NCBI GenBank assembly: GCA_964641135.1
Contig: CAZXJV010000016.1
Span: 1 to 40,360 of the forward strand
DNA from: Teretinema sp964641135
GTDB taxonomy: Bacteria > Spirochaetota > Spirochaetia > Treponematales > Treponemataceae
DNA: 40,360 bases
Direction: 5' to 3'
The notes below the pieces were generated by a model. The model saw only the letters and a program-made list of their open reading frames with translations, did not search any database and had not been told where the DNA came from. The position numbers and the translations under genes are program-made. Below, piece after piece: positions 40,267 through 40,360 of this stretch (position 1 is the first letter of the stretch; every line of letters begins with the position of its first letter).

Positions 40267-40360
40267 ATGAACGAATGGCTGAAAAAGCTTTTTTCGAATT
40301 TATCTGAGTTATGGAAAAAATGGACCATAGTCCAGAAGATGGTACTCTTTGGAGTTATCG
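40267..40360 (+). CDS. fliF: Flagellar MS-ring protein FliF, N-terminus only
   Basis: Only the first 31 codons are in the window (MNEWLKKLFSNLSELWKKWT then IVQKMVLFGVI). A basic amphipathic start followed by a hydrophobic segment fits FliF, and it is the expected gene after fliE. GGGAGGGGAGC precedes the ATG. The rest lies beyond the edge, so identity relies largely on order. Confidence 0.8.
   Translation, partial: MNEWLKKLFSNLSELWKKWTIVQKMVLFGVI

Noticed and set aside
1..40360. CRISPR array, tRNA, rRNA, insertion sequence or toxin-antitoxin pair
   Set aside because: I found no regularly spaced repeats, cloverleaf with CCA end, rRNA-like stretch or transposase in the window.

Overview
The window comes from a spirochaete, most likely a free-living member of the Spirochaetales. 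Two periplasmic flagellar sheath proteins of the FlaA type are encoded at 19772-21233. The cell-division cluster runs straight into dprA, topA, hslVU and the flgB-flgC-fliE-fliF flagellar genes, an arrangement I recall from Treponema and, for hslVU-flgB, from Borrelia. A sodium-pumping oxaloacetate decarboxylase suggests an anaerobic or sodium-rich lifestyle. I cannot name the species. I see no insertion sequence, prophage, CRISPR array, tRNA or rRNA, and no stretch over 300 bases lacks a gene.

Left part (1-9736): a truncated exported protein, a lone cyclic-nucleotide-binding-like domain protein, and an NlpD-like LysM protein directly upstream of an RpoS-like sigma factor. A DnaQ-type exonuclease and a phosphohexomutase follow on the minus strand. 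Then comes oadGAB, whose alpha subunit carries two biotinyl domains and whose leader holds a terminator-like hairpin and a palindrome.

Middle part (9780-23441): a tightly overlapping trio (family 3 glycosidase, RluA-type pseudouridine synthase, RsmB-type methyltransferase); a divergent pair with PilZ and GAF/HD-GYP domains (cyclic di-GMP signalling); a minus-strand operon infC-rpmI-rplT-zapB-like-zapA-yaiI, with a structured spacer between rpmI and rplT; an unrecognised membrane protein; fructose-bisphosphate aldolase divergent from two flaA genes; a cytosolic sensor histidine kinase; and a minus-strand pair of uncharacterised genes with a promoter that predicts a leaderless transcript.

Right part (23588-40360): a 17-kb run of plus-strand genes, mostly overlapping or a few bases apart: mraZ, rsmH, ftsL, murF, ftsW, ftsQ, ftsA, ftsZ, xerD-like, a TPR lipoprotein, dprA, topA, xerC-like, hslV, hslU, flgB, flgC, fliE and the start of fliF. 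The run opens with a near-consensus promoter and four 10-bp-spaced MraZ boxes. A sigma-28-like promoter lies just before flgB. The run links wall synthesis, septation, chromosome resolution, proteolysis and motility. The minus-strand Z-ring genes zapA and zapB-like add to the division theme.

All family calls come from reading motifs. Start sites, promoters and RNA structures are predictions from the sequence alone.
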